The translations under genes and the position numbers were made by a program. Shown here piece by piece: positions 55,147 to 64,000 of a stretch of 64,000 nt of DNA. The notes beneath the pieces are model-generated. The model saw only the letters and a program-made list of their open reading frames with translations, made no database searches and had not been told where the DNA came from. Positions within the stretch are counted from its first letter, which is position 1, and the number at the start of each line of letters is the position of its first letter. This DNA is from Micropterix aruncella (taxonomy: Eukaryota; Arthropoda; Insecta; Lepidoptera; Micropterigidae): the NCBI GenBank assembly GCA_944548615.1, contig OX155960.1, positions 13,513,887-13,577,886 of the forward strand. The letters are read 5' to 3'.

Positions 55147-57589
55147 ATGGATAATAATGCAGATAGGTAAGTGAAATCATGATACATAGTGAAATACATG
55201 TTTGAGATCATAATGGCTTTCTTATTACTGCATTAAAGCCGTGTTAAAGTCTAAAAAATGCGATGGGCAATGTTGCCCGCACTTCTGCGAACATTATTTT
55301 GGCAATTTTGCCCACCTTAATAATGAGTTAGGGTTGTCAACATATTATAAAATAATATATTTTTATACAGTTTATTTATATCAAGGTCGGCATGAGGCAG
55401 CGTTTCTAAGAGATGATGGTACACGCTTAAATATTGTTATTGATTTCAGGATAAGGGCGCGGGTGAAGAAAAGAGATAGAAGGAAATTGGGATCAAGATC
55501 CTATAAAAATTACACGCAGGAGATGCTGGAGATTGCAGCGGATTTGGTGAGAACCGAAAAATTGTCATCCAGGGATGCAGAGAAGCAGTTTGCAATACCA
55601 AGGAAAACAATATGTAACAAGGCTAAAGGGATTCATTCAAAGAATGTAGGACCACCAAATAAATTAACAGAAGAAGAGGAAATCAAGATCGTAAATGTTC
55701 TTATCGCTGCCAGCGATTTTGGGAGTCCTCTTACCCTTATGGATATACGATTATTTGTCTTTGATTATCTGAAGAAGAATTCAAAAGAAAATCTGTTCAA
55801 TAAAAAACCACCAGGTAATTGGTGGGTTAGAAATTTTATAAAACGTCATGAATCCCGACTTACTCTTCGAACCACCCAAAACATTAAACGTGCCAGAGCA
55901 GCAAAGAGTAGTGATGAGCTCTAAGAATACTTTATTAACTTGGAAAGATCACTGGATGGAGTTCTTCCATCCAATATCCTCAACTATGATGAGACCAATT
56001 TACAAGACAACCCGGGTGCATCAAGATGTGTATTTAAGCGTGGGGTAAAGTACCCTGAACGAATTATAAACTACAGTAAAGGTGCGATCTCTATAATGTT
56101 TTCGATTACCGCCGATGGGAAGGTTCTACCACCATATACCGTCTATAAGGCAGACAATCTTTGGAAGCAATGGTGCGAGAATGGTCCTGATGGTGCACGG
56201 TTTAACAGAACCAAGTCAGGCTGGTTCGATTCAGCTACTTTTGAGGATTATTTTCGCACAATAATATTGCCATGGAGCCAAACATTACAAGGACCTAAAT
56301 TGGTAATCGGCGACAACTTGTCAAGTCACTTGAATGTACAAATCATTGAAGAATGCGAACTAAATAACATTCGATTCGTTTTTCTCCCTGCAAATGCGAC
56401 ACATCTTACACAGCCGTTAGATGTTGCATTCTTCGGCCCCTTAAAAAAAGAATGGAGAAAAATTCTCCTTGAATATAAAGTGGACAATCCTAACCAATGC
56501 AATTTAAATAAATCGCACTTTCCAAGCATGCTCAAAAAACTGATTTACACCATTAACATCTTAAAAGACAAAAATGTTTTAGGCGGATTTCGAGCGACTG
56601 GCATACATCCGTTTGACCCTCACCAAGTTTTGAAAAGAATACCTGACTACTTAATGGATACAAAATATGATGTTCCTGATACATTTTTACAATTTTTTAA
56701 AGAAAACAAATCTCCAAATCCAATCAAAAACACGAAAAACAAAAAACTCCATATTGCGCCAGGTACATCTGTTTGTGTCAATGACGTAACCGAAAAGAAA
56801 CAAGGTACAAAAGTGAACGCGAGTGCCAAAATAACGATAGAAAAAAAGAAGAAAAAGAAAAATAAGTCATTTAACTCTTCTGAAGTCGCACATACATCAA
56901 ATCAAGTCTGTACAGTGGATCCGGACACAAGCGCCGATGACTTTTACTTAGATGCGACGACGGGTTTGTTTGTTTATTCAGACAAAACAAATTTTCCTTG
57001 TGTACAACCTAACCCGAAATTCAAAATTCTAGAAAATTTAGTTATGAGTACAATGCCCCCTCAGAAAAATATCAGTCATGTTCAAGATATGCCGTCAACG
57101 TCTAGCAGGACCTACAATAATGTAAAGAAAGAAAAGATACAATTGAAATTAAAATACAGACTCAAAGAATATAGTACAGATTCTTATGAATCAGATTACT
57201 CCGTAAACGACTCCACAGACTGTGAGACATTTCCATCAGACAGTGAAAGCAAGCTACAAGACACTGAGAGTGAAGACATAATAAAAGATGATTTCGAAGA
57301 AATATGTATTTCTTCTATGAAACCTAAAAGATATGTGTTAGTAAAATTTACTAGCATAACGGGCAAAAGTGAAAAGTGCTACGTTGGAAAAATATTACAA
57401 GTTGATGAAAATTGCATGGTGGTTAATTTCTTGAGAAAGAAATTGAATGGTTCATTTTATTGGCCAATTAAAGAAGATATTTCCGAAGTAAATCTAATGA
57501 ATATTGTAAGGCTTATGCCAGAACCCGAAAATCTCCGTAGAGGTCTACTGCAATTTAATGTAAATTTGAAAATGTATAGAATAGAATAA
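55147..57589 (+). pseudogene. pogo/Tigger-like DDE transposase, two exons, one in-frame stop
   Basis: The protein would bind the element's ends and cut and paste it. I place the start at ATG 55147. A 20-nt exon (MDNNAD plus two bases) ends at an AG/GTAAGT donor (55167), and exon 2 begins after TTTCAG at 55450, restoring the frame as ...RIRARVKKRDRRK. An N-terminal helix-turn-helix (EMLEIAADLVRTEKLSSRDA, PRKTICNKA) is followed by a second CENP-B-like half ending in NWWVRNFIKRHE. The only break is TAA at 55922-55924, with the frame continuing EYFINLERSLDGVLPSNIL. The DDE core has NYDETNLQDNPG, VIGDNLSSH and THLTQPLDVAFF, with 35 residues between the second and third Asp. The long C-terminus has a Lys run, an acidic Ser-rich stretch and a final compact segment (VLVKFTSITGKSEKCYVGKI). 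In total it is 720 codons including both stops. Splicing is predicted, not shown. Confidence 0.85.
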
Positions 57590-58398
57590 ACAAGGAGGGA
57601 GGTATCTACTTTATACATAATACTAAGATGTGGGTTAGGTACTCTTTTTCGGTGTGTGTGTGTGTGTGTGTGTGTCAGGGTGTGTGTGTATGTGGGTGTA
57701 TGTTTGGGCTAAAAGATATGCCAGAATTTAAAAATATTTGTAGAAAGATGTTAGAATTGGTTAAAAACCGAAGATTTGGGCCTTGCTAGAAGTTATTATT
57801 AGTGTTGTTTTCATTAAAATGCATCTTACTTACGACTAGGCATGGAAAAACCTAATGTTAGAACATACCAATACTGAATTAAAATTTATTGTGAGTATTT
57901 TTTTTTTCTTATTATCTAACCGTTAAACACTTTTCTGATAATAGGAATGAACAAAAAAAACCTGTATATATCACAATAAATTATAATAATAGAATTAATG
58001 TTTTTTTGTGACAACCCTAATCATATACAACGATTTGTATGAAGAATGGCTTCCAAGGTATGGTAACATTGCCCAGTAGTGCTGTATTACGTCAAGGATG
58101 TTTATTACATTATTTCTCTCATTCTTTGCCAACGTTGCCATACACAGAATCACCAGTCTTAATATCAGTGCCATAAGCACCAATATTGGATGAGTAATTT
58201 CAATGGGCAAAGTTGCCATAATTGAAAATAACTTTGCCCTTTTCTTGAAATGCATTTTTCATCTACAATGAATCAAAAAATTATCAATGTTCTTGTTGAA
58301 AACGCTCCATTTGCCTTTATAGTTTAACTACAATGAGCAAACTTGGACTTACGATGTATACCTATCTTTTATAAAAATCTAATTTTACTGAAAAAACG

Positions 58399-58421
58399 GG
58401 CAAAGATGCCACTATCGACGG
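58399..58421 (-). repeat. Right terminal inverted repeat of the pogo element
   Basis: GGCAAAGATGCCACTATCGA followed by CGG mirrors the left end with one mismatch and is followed by TA. Confidence 0.9.
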
Positions 58422-61195
58422 TAATTAAAAAAAGTAAAACAAATGACTAAAATTAAATAAAGACGCAAAGGAAAGGGGAAGCGAAAAGGAGGGGGGAAGA
58501 GGAGGGTTAATTTATGGATTTTAGTATTATATGCTCCTTGAGCCTGGCCTTGGACAAGGAGATGCTGGGGGCTGTTCTAACATCATTCGGTAAAGCTTTC
58601 CAGAGTCGTGCAGCTTCCACGGAGAGGGAATACGAAAAAAGTCGCTGCTATGATCAGGGATGGATAATACGCTATTGCCCTCTGATCTCAGGGTACGGCC
58701 GTGCGCTAATAGCGCGGTGAACCTATCGGCAAGATAAAGCGGCACGCCATCCGCGAGGATTTTATATAACAGGCAGAGAGTTCTAACCTGTCTCGTCTCC
58801 CTGGTGGTAAGCCATTGCAGTCTACTTCGATATTCCGTGATATGCTCATATTTTCTGAGACCAAAAATGAAGCGGATACAGACTTTCTGTAGCCTATCCA
58901 CCTTGGTGGCCAGCTCTTCTGTCAGATCGAGGAAGCCGGCGTCGCCAAAATAAAGGAGTGGAAGAAGCAATGATTGATAGATTGCCTCTTTACATTTCTC
59001 CGGAAGAAAATTTTGGAGCTTTTTCTGCGAATGACATCTGTTAAAGATGTTTCCTCTTATCTCCCTAATATGGTGCTGCCAGGACAGATTCTGGTCGAAA
59101 TGGACACCAAGATTCTTCACCTGCATGCTATAAGAATCTCCTCCGTCTCAATACATATTTTTGATATGGAGTGCATGTCGATCCTCGAGGTGTAGAACCT
59201 GCTACCGATGATGATCGCTTGTGTTTTTAGAGGGATTTACGAGCAGTCCATGATATTTAGACCACCCCGATATTGTATTCAGGTTAATGTTAATTGCCGC
59301 GATTGCCGTTTCAATATCATTTGCTTGAAAGTGTGAATAGATCTGTACGTCTTCGACATAAATATAAAGACAATTATAGAAAAGGAATTAATAAAAAGAG
59401 AGAAAAGCAACAGGTGATAAGACGCTAAGACACGAAAGATTTTTTCATTATTACCCTTCACACACTGGTGCCGACCTTTAAGAAACAACGTGAACCGGTT
59501 GACCACACCGAGAGAAAAAATAAGAAATTCTAATCTGGCAAGGAGTATGTCATAATCTACAGAATGAAAGGCACTACTAAAATCTAAAATAACGAGTAAA
59601 GTTAGTTGTCGTTTATCCATGGCTTGGCGAAAATCATCGGCAACGTTCACTAGAGCAGTAGTCGTGCTATGACTGGGGTGAAATCCGGATTGAAAAGGGT
59701 TAATAAGATTGTTGTCAGTAACATGGCGTAGAAGCTGGTTATAAACCAGCCGCTCTATTGCTTTAGCAAGCACTGGGAAAATGGACATCAACCGATAATT
59801 TTGAGTAGTATTGCTAGATGAGCCTTTAGGAATAGGAACCACTAGGGCACTTTTCCATATTAAGGGTACAGTTCCCGTAATAATGGAGTAATTAAACAAA
59901 TACTTCATTACATCTGCAATTTCATTCAAAAAAGGTACTAATAATTAAAGACTAATTTTATCACAACCCACCGCTTTCGATTTAATGCCAAGTATGGCTT
60001 TCTTCACCTCGACCATCGACATAACACATAAATCAAAGGGGAGGTAATTAGATAGCGTACTATTACATATATTTGCGAGAGTATTACACTTGATGGCACT
60101 ATCTAATATGAAAAGAGGAGATGAGATTCAGAGGATCGATATCCTCATTAGAAGGAAGACATGTTGTTGTTTTACCGATACCTAGAGATCGAAAGAGCCT
60201 CCGCATTTGATTAGGAGACGCAGTTTGGAGAAGTTCTTTAATATATGTTTTTTTGGCATTTCGACAGCACTGGTTACATTTATTACGCAGAGTTCTATAT
60301 AGCTCCAGGTATCCGAATAACGATCATGTTTAAACTTTGTTTTGGCTATGTCGCGTTTCCTCATTAAGGAGCGTATTTCCTCGGTCATCCAAGGATCAGA
60401 TGGGTACTTTACTCGGCATACTTTTAGTGGAAAATACTCCTTGAAAAGATTAGTTATTGCTTTATTGAAGACTCGGACCATTTCTTCAATATTATTCATG
60501 CTGTATAGTTGCGACCAGTCGATAGCAAGTGCGCCTGCCTGCAGTATTGAGAGAGAGGCTCTTTTGTAGTTACGATATTGTATAGTTCTAGGTTTTAATT
60601 TAGGAACTTTGGCATTTTAGGCTACATACAGCAGATCGTGATAGGAGAAACCACCCGCGCTCAACTGTCCGTGCGCCTTAACACGATCAGGTTATTAGAC
60701 GTTATTATGACGTCGATCATAGAGCTTGAGTTATGGAGGCAATGGGTGTCTTGCAATGGCAATATAGACAGACAGGAGTATGAGATCAGATTAAATATTT
60801 TTTTGGCCCTTGAATCATCTTTCTTAAGACACGTATTCAGATCACTCATAAAGATTATGTCGTCATAGAGCAAGGTGAAATTGTCTATGATTTCAGTTCG
60901 CTAAAATTCTTAATTGCTGGTGGGCAGTACATAGCTATAAGTAGAATTGTTGATTTTGCTAGCAGCACCTCCAATATTATATACTCAGCCCCTGCATGGT
61001 AAGGCTGCTTAGAGGTGGACAATACTTTGTATATAATGTCCTCTATGAGATATATTACGACTCCGCCACCTCTTAGGTTCAGGCTGAACTGTTGTGGATA
61101 AGGTTTTAACCATGCAGAATGTATGACGAAGAATGCAAAGATGGTTTGAACCACGTTTCAGTGAGATATAAAGCATGCATATGGACATCAGAAAA
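58422..61195 (-). pseudogene. Decayed APE-RT LINE with nearly all ORF2 domains
   Basis: Minus-strand blocks in order: DVHMHALYLTETWFKPSLHS (APE, catalytic Glu in TETWF; about 61190), LNLRGGGVVIYL, ILLIAMYCPP, FMSDLNTCLKKD (GDxN changed to SDLN), YPSDPWMTEEIRSLMRKRDI, then RT LVVPIPKGSSSNTTQNYRLM, NPFQSGFHPSHSTTTALVNV, LLVILDFSSAFHSVDYDILL (motif A), and YVEDVQIYSHF in place of YADD. The C-terminus from 59126 has VKNLGVHFDQNLSWQHHIRE and ends RPGSRSI at 58527. Frame changes near 60880, 60180, 59940, 59270 and 59130 separate these pieces. Altered nuclease and RT residues show long inactivity. It belongs to a CR1/Jockey-like clade. The pogo element interrupts its 3' side. Confidence 0.8.
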
Positions 61196-61644
61196 TGTGA
61201 TTGTGATTAATATATTTGTATAATTTAATAATGTATAAATTAATGCCTTGTGATTATTATACACGTATATCTTAATAATGTATAACTTACTTCCTTGTCA
61301 ATAAAATAATTATGCTAAATGTGAGATATTCAAGTTTACATTTCTTTATTTGTGATGATAGTTCACACGGAGAAAGACCACCAGGCCCGAGCGTTACAAC
61401 TTTACAGTAGCAACATGCGATTAATTATTACTGGTTACATCTATGTTTACATCGATTACATACATCTCAACACAAAGCATTTCCCGGATGACGGAAGGCG
61501 CAAATAGGAGGATGCCTGTGGGCGTTTTCCGGGTCGCCAATAGGGAGAAAATTTACATTCACTATTTCTAGCTCGTGTACGATAATAATGTAAACAAGCG
61601 GAATACGATTGCGACGACACTTAAAAGTCTTTTTTTAGTCCACA
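61196..61644. other. No gene recognised
   Basis: AT-rich to 61330, then ordinary sequence to 61640. No domain or terminal repeat seen. Confidence 0.4.
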
Positions 61645-62140
61645 TTTTAAATGGCTTTAAAGGTTTCCTCAGGTCGGTTTTATTTACGGTTCAGCTCCCG
61701 TCCGGTAGCCTCCTCGAAAAGGGACTAACCTGGGAGGTCAGTTATAAACTCTGCCTACGGCTGAAACCGATCCATACTATCTTGGACAGTTGCGATTCGG
61801 GGGATCACCTCGGACGGTACTGGGCGGTCAGCGCACCATACTGCATTAGCCAATTGACTGTGCACCTCGGAGAATAACCAAGGGAGTCTGAAAAACGTAC
61901 TTTTATTAAGAAACAGAGGTAGCCGTAGAGCTGACCTCATATATCCATAAAACGATCCGTTTTGACGATGTTGACGTACAAAGGGCGCCTCCGTGATAAA
62001 TTCGAACTGATTTACAGCTAAAGTCATGTAAGAGGCCGCGCAAGCGACCTCGAATTTGTGACTAGACTGGAGGACAGATTAATCCGTCCAAATCTGATAC
62101 TAAGGGCGCGAGGTCAGCCCGCTGGGAATACTTCCCATTG
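61645..62140 (-). repeat. R670 copy, minus strand, 5' part missing
   Basis: It contains GGTTCAGCTCCCGTCCGGTA, TTAGCCAATTGACTGTGCAC, AGGCCGCGCAAGCGACCTCG and GTCCAAATCTGATACTAAGG in minus order. It ends at CAGCCCGCTGGGAATACTTC, where a LINE tail begins. Confidence 0.65.
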
Positions 62141-62142
62141 TC

Positions 62143-62696
62143 ATTTTATTTTATTTTATAGTAAACTTACAAATAGTAAATACATGATATAGTATTTTAA
62201 AAACATATTTAAACAAAACAAATTTACTTTCCTATTATAAATATATTACAATGCTTGCATCACAAATTAATGTAGAAATAACATGAACACGACGATAGGG
62301 ATAAAAATTAATAAGGCTAAAAATAATATAAGGGTAAGAAGAGTAATAATAAAGTAAATTTTTAATAAGGTAAGTTCAAGAAAGGTATATATAAAGTAAA
62401 ATAGAGTATGAGTATGATTATACATATTTTTAAAACATAATATGATATATGATTAATTATAATATGATATAGGTACTATTTTTTTTCTTTTGAATATGTT
62501 TTCTTTTTAAAATAGTATTTGTTTAAAATGTTTGCCCTAGAACAAGTGTTTACTTAGTTGGGCGACATGGGACCGTCTTAACTATAAGCGTGACACAGCT
62601 TGCTGTGGGGTTTATTTAAATTGTAGATATTAATTATGATTTGTTACGCTTGTTGCATATTATGTACGTTACCATAAATAAATATAATAGTATGGT
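62143..62696. repeat. Two LINE 3' ends in opposite orientation
   Basis: 62143-62460: TTTTATTTTATTTTATAGTA is the reversed A-rich tail of a minus-oriented LINE whose body also occurs at 11330-11500. 62460-62696: a plus-oriented copy of the 3' UTR of the 14.2-kb LINE (GTTTACTTAGTTGGGCGACA, TTACGCTTGTTGCATATTAT), ending ACCATAAATAAATA. Confidence 0.6.
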
Positions 62697-62995
62697 ATAA
62701 TATAATAGTAATATAATACAGTACACTAGGATGGCTGTTTGTGAAATTTTAAGAAGTAGGCGATAGGCCAGGTATGATCGAATCTTTAATTAATTAAATT
62801 AAATCATAAAATACATCTAATCCATAAAATACATCTAATCATAAAATACATACATCCAAAAACGCGACACATTCTGGTAAGAGATCTATTCGACGCGATG
62901 TTGCTATTGCAAGCGACAACCGAAAATGTTTATGAGCTCCTCGTCAGTCGAAGCGATGGCACACGAAATTAAACTTTTTCTCGACTAGCTGGGCT
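62697..62995. other. Spacer
   Basis: A short ATCTAATC(C)ATAAAATACAT duplication lies at 62800-62860. No gene. Confidence 0.4.
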
Positions 62996-62999
62996 GTCA

Positions 63000-63190
63000 A
63001 GTCGATAAGACAAGCTCATAAAGACACGTTATATCTATAATAGTCCTACGTGTTTTTAAGTCAATAAGGTTAAAGTGAGAAAGTCGCTCTACATAACCTT
63101 TCAGAGTATTCCTGAGGCCACATTTGTTCGACAGCATGCGAGTAAATTTCGTTTGGACTCTTTTAATTCTATCGCTGTGAGCACTGTGAA
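63000..63190 (-). pseudogene. LINE RT C-terminal fragment
   Basis: Minus-strand frames read RIKRVQTKFTRMLSNKCGLR and YVERLSHFNLIDLKTRRTII, the post-palm region of a CR1/Jockey-like RT. There is no catalytic part. Confidence 0.6.
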
Positions 63191-63234
63191 GCGGTATTCA
63201 ATCTTGGCGTAGCTTGACTGTGGGTTGTATTGTG

Positions 63235-63745
63235 GTAGCGAACGGCTTCGTACATCTTAAGCCACAAGATACATTGTATACTTGGATCGGTCCAACTCCT
63301 GATTCAACTCCTATTCAGTAGCCTCCTTGTGTGAAAGGCTAACCGGTGTAAAACTCTCGCGTCTCAGGCCTCAAAGCTGGAGGTTTGGTTTCCCTTGGAG
63401 GATTACCTCCCGGCGCTACTTGACGGTTTGCGCGCCGTTCGGCGATGCCAATCGGATGCGCGCGCACACTGACTAATTGCTGAAGGAGTTTAAAGACTAC
63501 GGAAATATACTGTCTCCTAAGCAGCGGGGGTAATGTTGACCTGCAGTCAACCACTCTTGAAATTACCAAATGGCTACCTGATCCTGAATTCAGAGCCGGT
63601 CAAAAGATGCCTTCGCGTCCGTCCGGAATAGATTTAAACTGAATCACAGCTGAATATAAGGCATGTAGAGGTCGCGCAAGCGATTTTGGACCCGAAACCA
63701 GTCGGGAGGTTGAAGGTTAATTCCAGACAGATATATCCTTCTAAA
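63235..63745 (-). repeat. R670 long-terminus copy, minus strand
   Basis: It starts with the long end (CTTAAGCCACAAGATACATT, GGATCGGTCCAACTCCTGAT) and continues CCTAAGCAGCGGGGGTAATG, GGTCGCGCAAGCGATTTTGG and AACCAGTCGGGAGGTTGAAG. It breaks at TATATCCTTCTAAA where the 21-bp repeats begin. Confidence 0.7.
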
Positions 63746-63829
63746 ACTACTCGTATAACAATATAAACTACTCGTATAACAATATAAACTACTCGTATAA
63801 CAATATAAACTACTCGTATAACAATAGGT
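63746..63829. repeat. 21-bp tandem repeat, about four units
   Basis: ACTACTCGTATAACAATATA plus A repeats four times without change. Because 21 is a multiple of three, the minus frame shows a YCYTSSL heptad repeat. It is located inside an R670 copy. Confidence 0.9.
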
Positions 63830-64000
63830 TCGGGTACATAGATAATTTTTCATCAGTTAAAAGTCACTTTAAGGAAACCATTAAAAAAAATATCAGTCCT
63901 TTGTAACCCCTATTTCATCTAATGACTATTAATCGCTTAAAGAGTTTACATGAATAGTTTTTTGTAATATTTTTAAAAATACATTTTTGGTACAAAATAA
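63830..64000. other. AT-rich window end
   Basis: Nothing recognised. Confidence 0.4.

Larger units (their letters stand above)
54896..58421 (+). mobile_element. pogo-superfamily DNA transposon, nearly intact (3,526 bp)
   Basis: Both ends are present: CCGTCGATAGTGGCAACTTT at the left and, inverted, CCGTCGATAGTGGCATCTTT at the right (23-bp inverted repeats, one mismatch). TA lies at 54894-54895 and 58422-58423, the expected duplication for Tc1/mariner/pogo elements. A transposase gene fills 55147-57589. Palindromes of the form GGCAAnnTTGCC recur near both ends and in the intron. It appears to have entered the A-rich 3' region of a minus-strand LINE. Confidence 0.9.

Noticed and set aside
63746..63829. 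CRISPR-like regular repeats
   Set aside because: Units are contiguous 21-mers without spacers, in eukaryotic DNA.

Overview
This window looks like intergenic, transposon-rich DNA from an insect. The base composition is AT-rich. It carries Helitron ends, non-LTR retrotransposon (LINE) tails and short tracts such as TAGGTACCTA of a kind common in moths and butterflies. Lepidoptera is my best guess, but this is inference from repeat style, not from a diagnostic gene. I see no host protein-coding gene, tRNA, rRNA or CRISPR array. Every convincing coding stretch belongs to a mobile element.

Layout. 1-4.2 kb: LINE tails and a decayed LINE reverse transcriptase (RT) end, interrupted by a 200-bp Penelope-like insertion. 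4.2-5.7 kb: two non-autonomous DNA elements, one a clean hAT with a perfect 8-bp target duplication. 6.4-8.9 kb: a minus-strand LINE with a 718-codon frame carrying RT, a zinc knuckle and a restriction-like endonuclease (R2/R4/Hero type). 9.9-16.3 kb: LINE remnants, a Helitron 5' end and a MITE. 16.4-31.7 kb: the main territory of an unidentified dispersed repeat of about 670 bp that I call R670, together with Helitrons and two very long (TA)n tracts. 32-44.5 kb: more R670 copies, Helitrons, a long-TIR element, microsatellite-bearing repeats and LINE pieces. 45.1-49.1 kb: a nearly uninterrupted APE-RT LINE (about 975 open codons) inserted into a second copy of the 4.2-kb element. 49.8-53.5 kb: a Penelope-like GIY-YIG fragment nested in a LINE tail, then nested R1-like and RTE-like LINEs. 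54.9-58.4 kb: a pogo-superfamily DNA transposon with both inverted repeats, a TA duplication, an inferred intron and one in-frame stop. 58.5-61.2 kb: a decayed full-domain LINE. 61.6-64 kb: more R670 and LINE pieces.

How the parts relate. The region is a stack of insertions, and several can be ordered because insertion sites are preserved: LINE into element B, Penelope-like DNA into LINE tails, R1-like into RTE-like, R670 into a TIR element and into older R670. The most interesting objects are R670 (at least a dozen copies in both orientations, 12-bp target duplications in two copies, no recognisable coding capacity, plus a tandem pair and a head-to-head foldback) and the almost intact pogo element, whose non-coding flanks and intron carry repeated GGCAAnnTTGCC palindromes.
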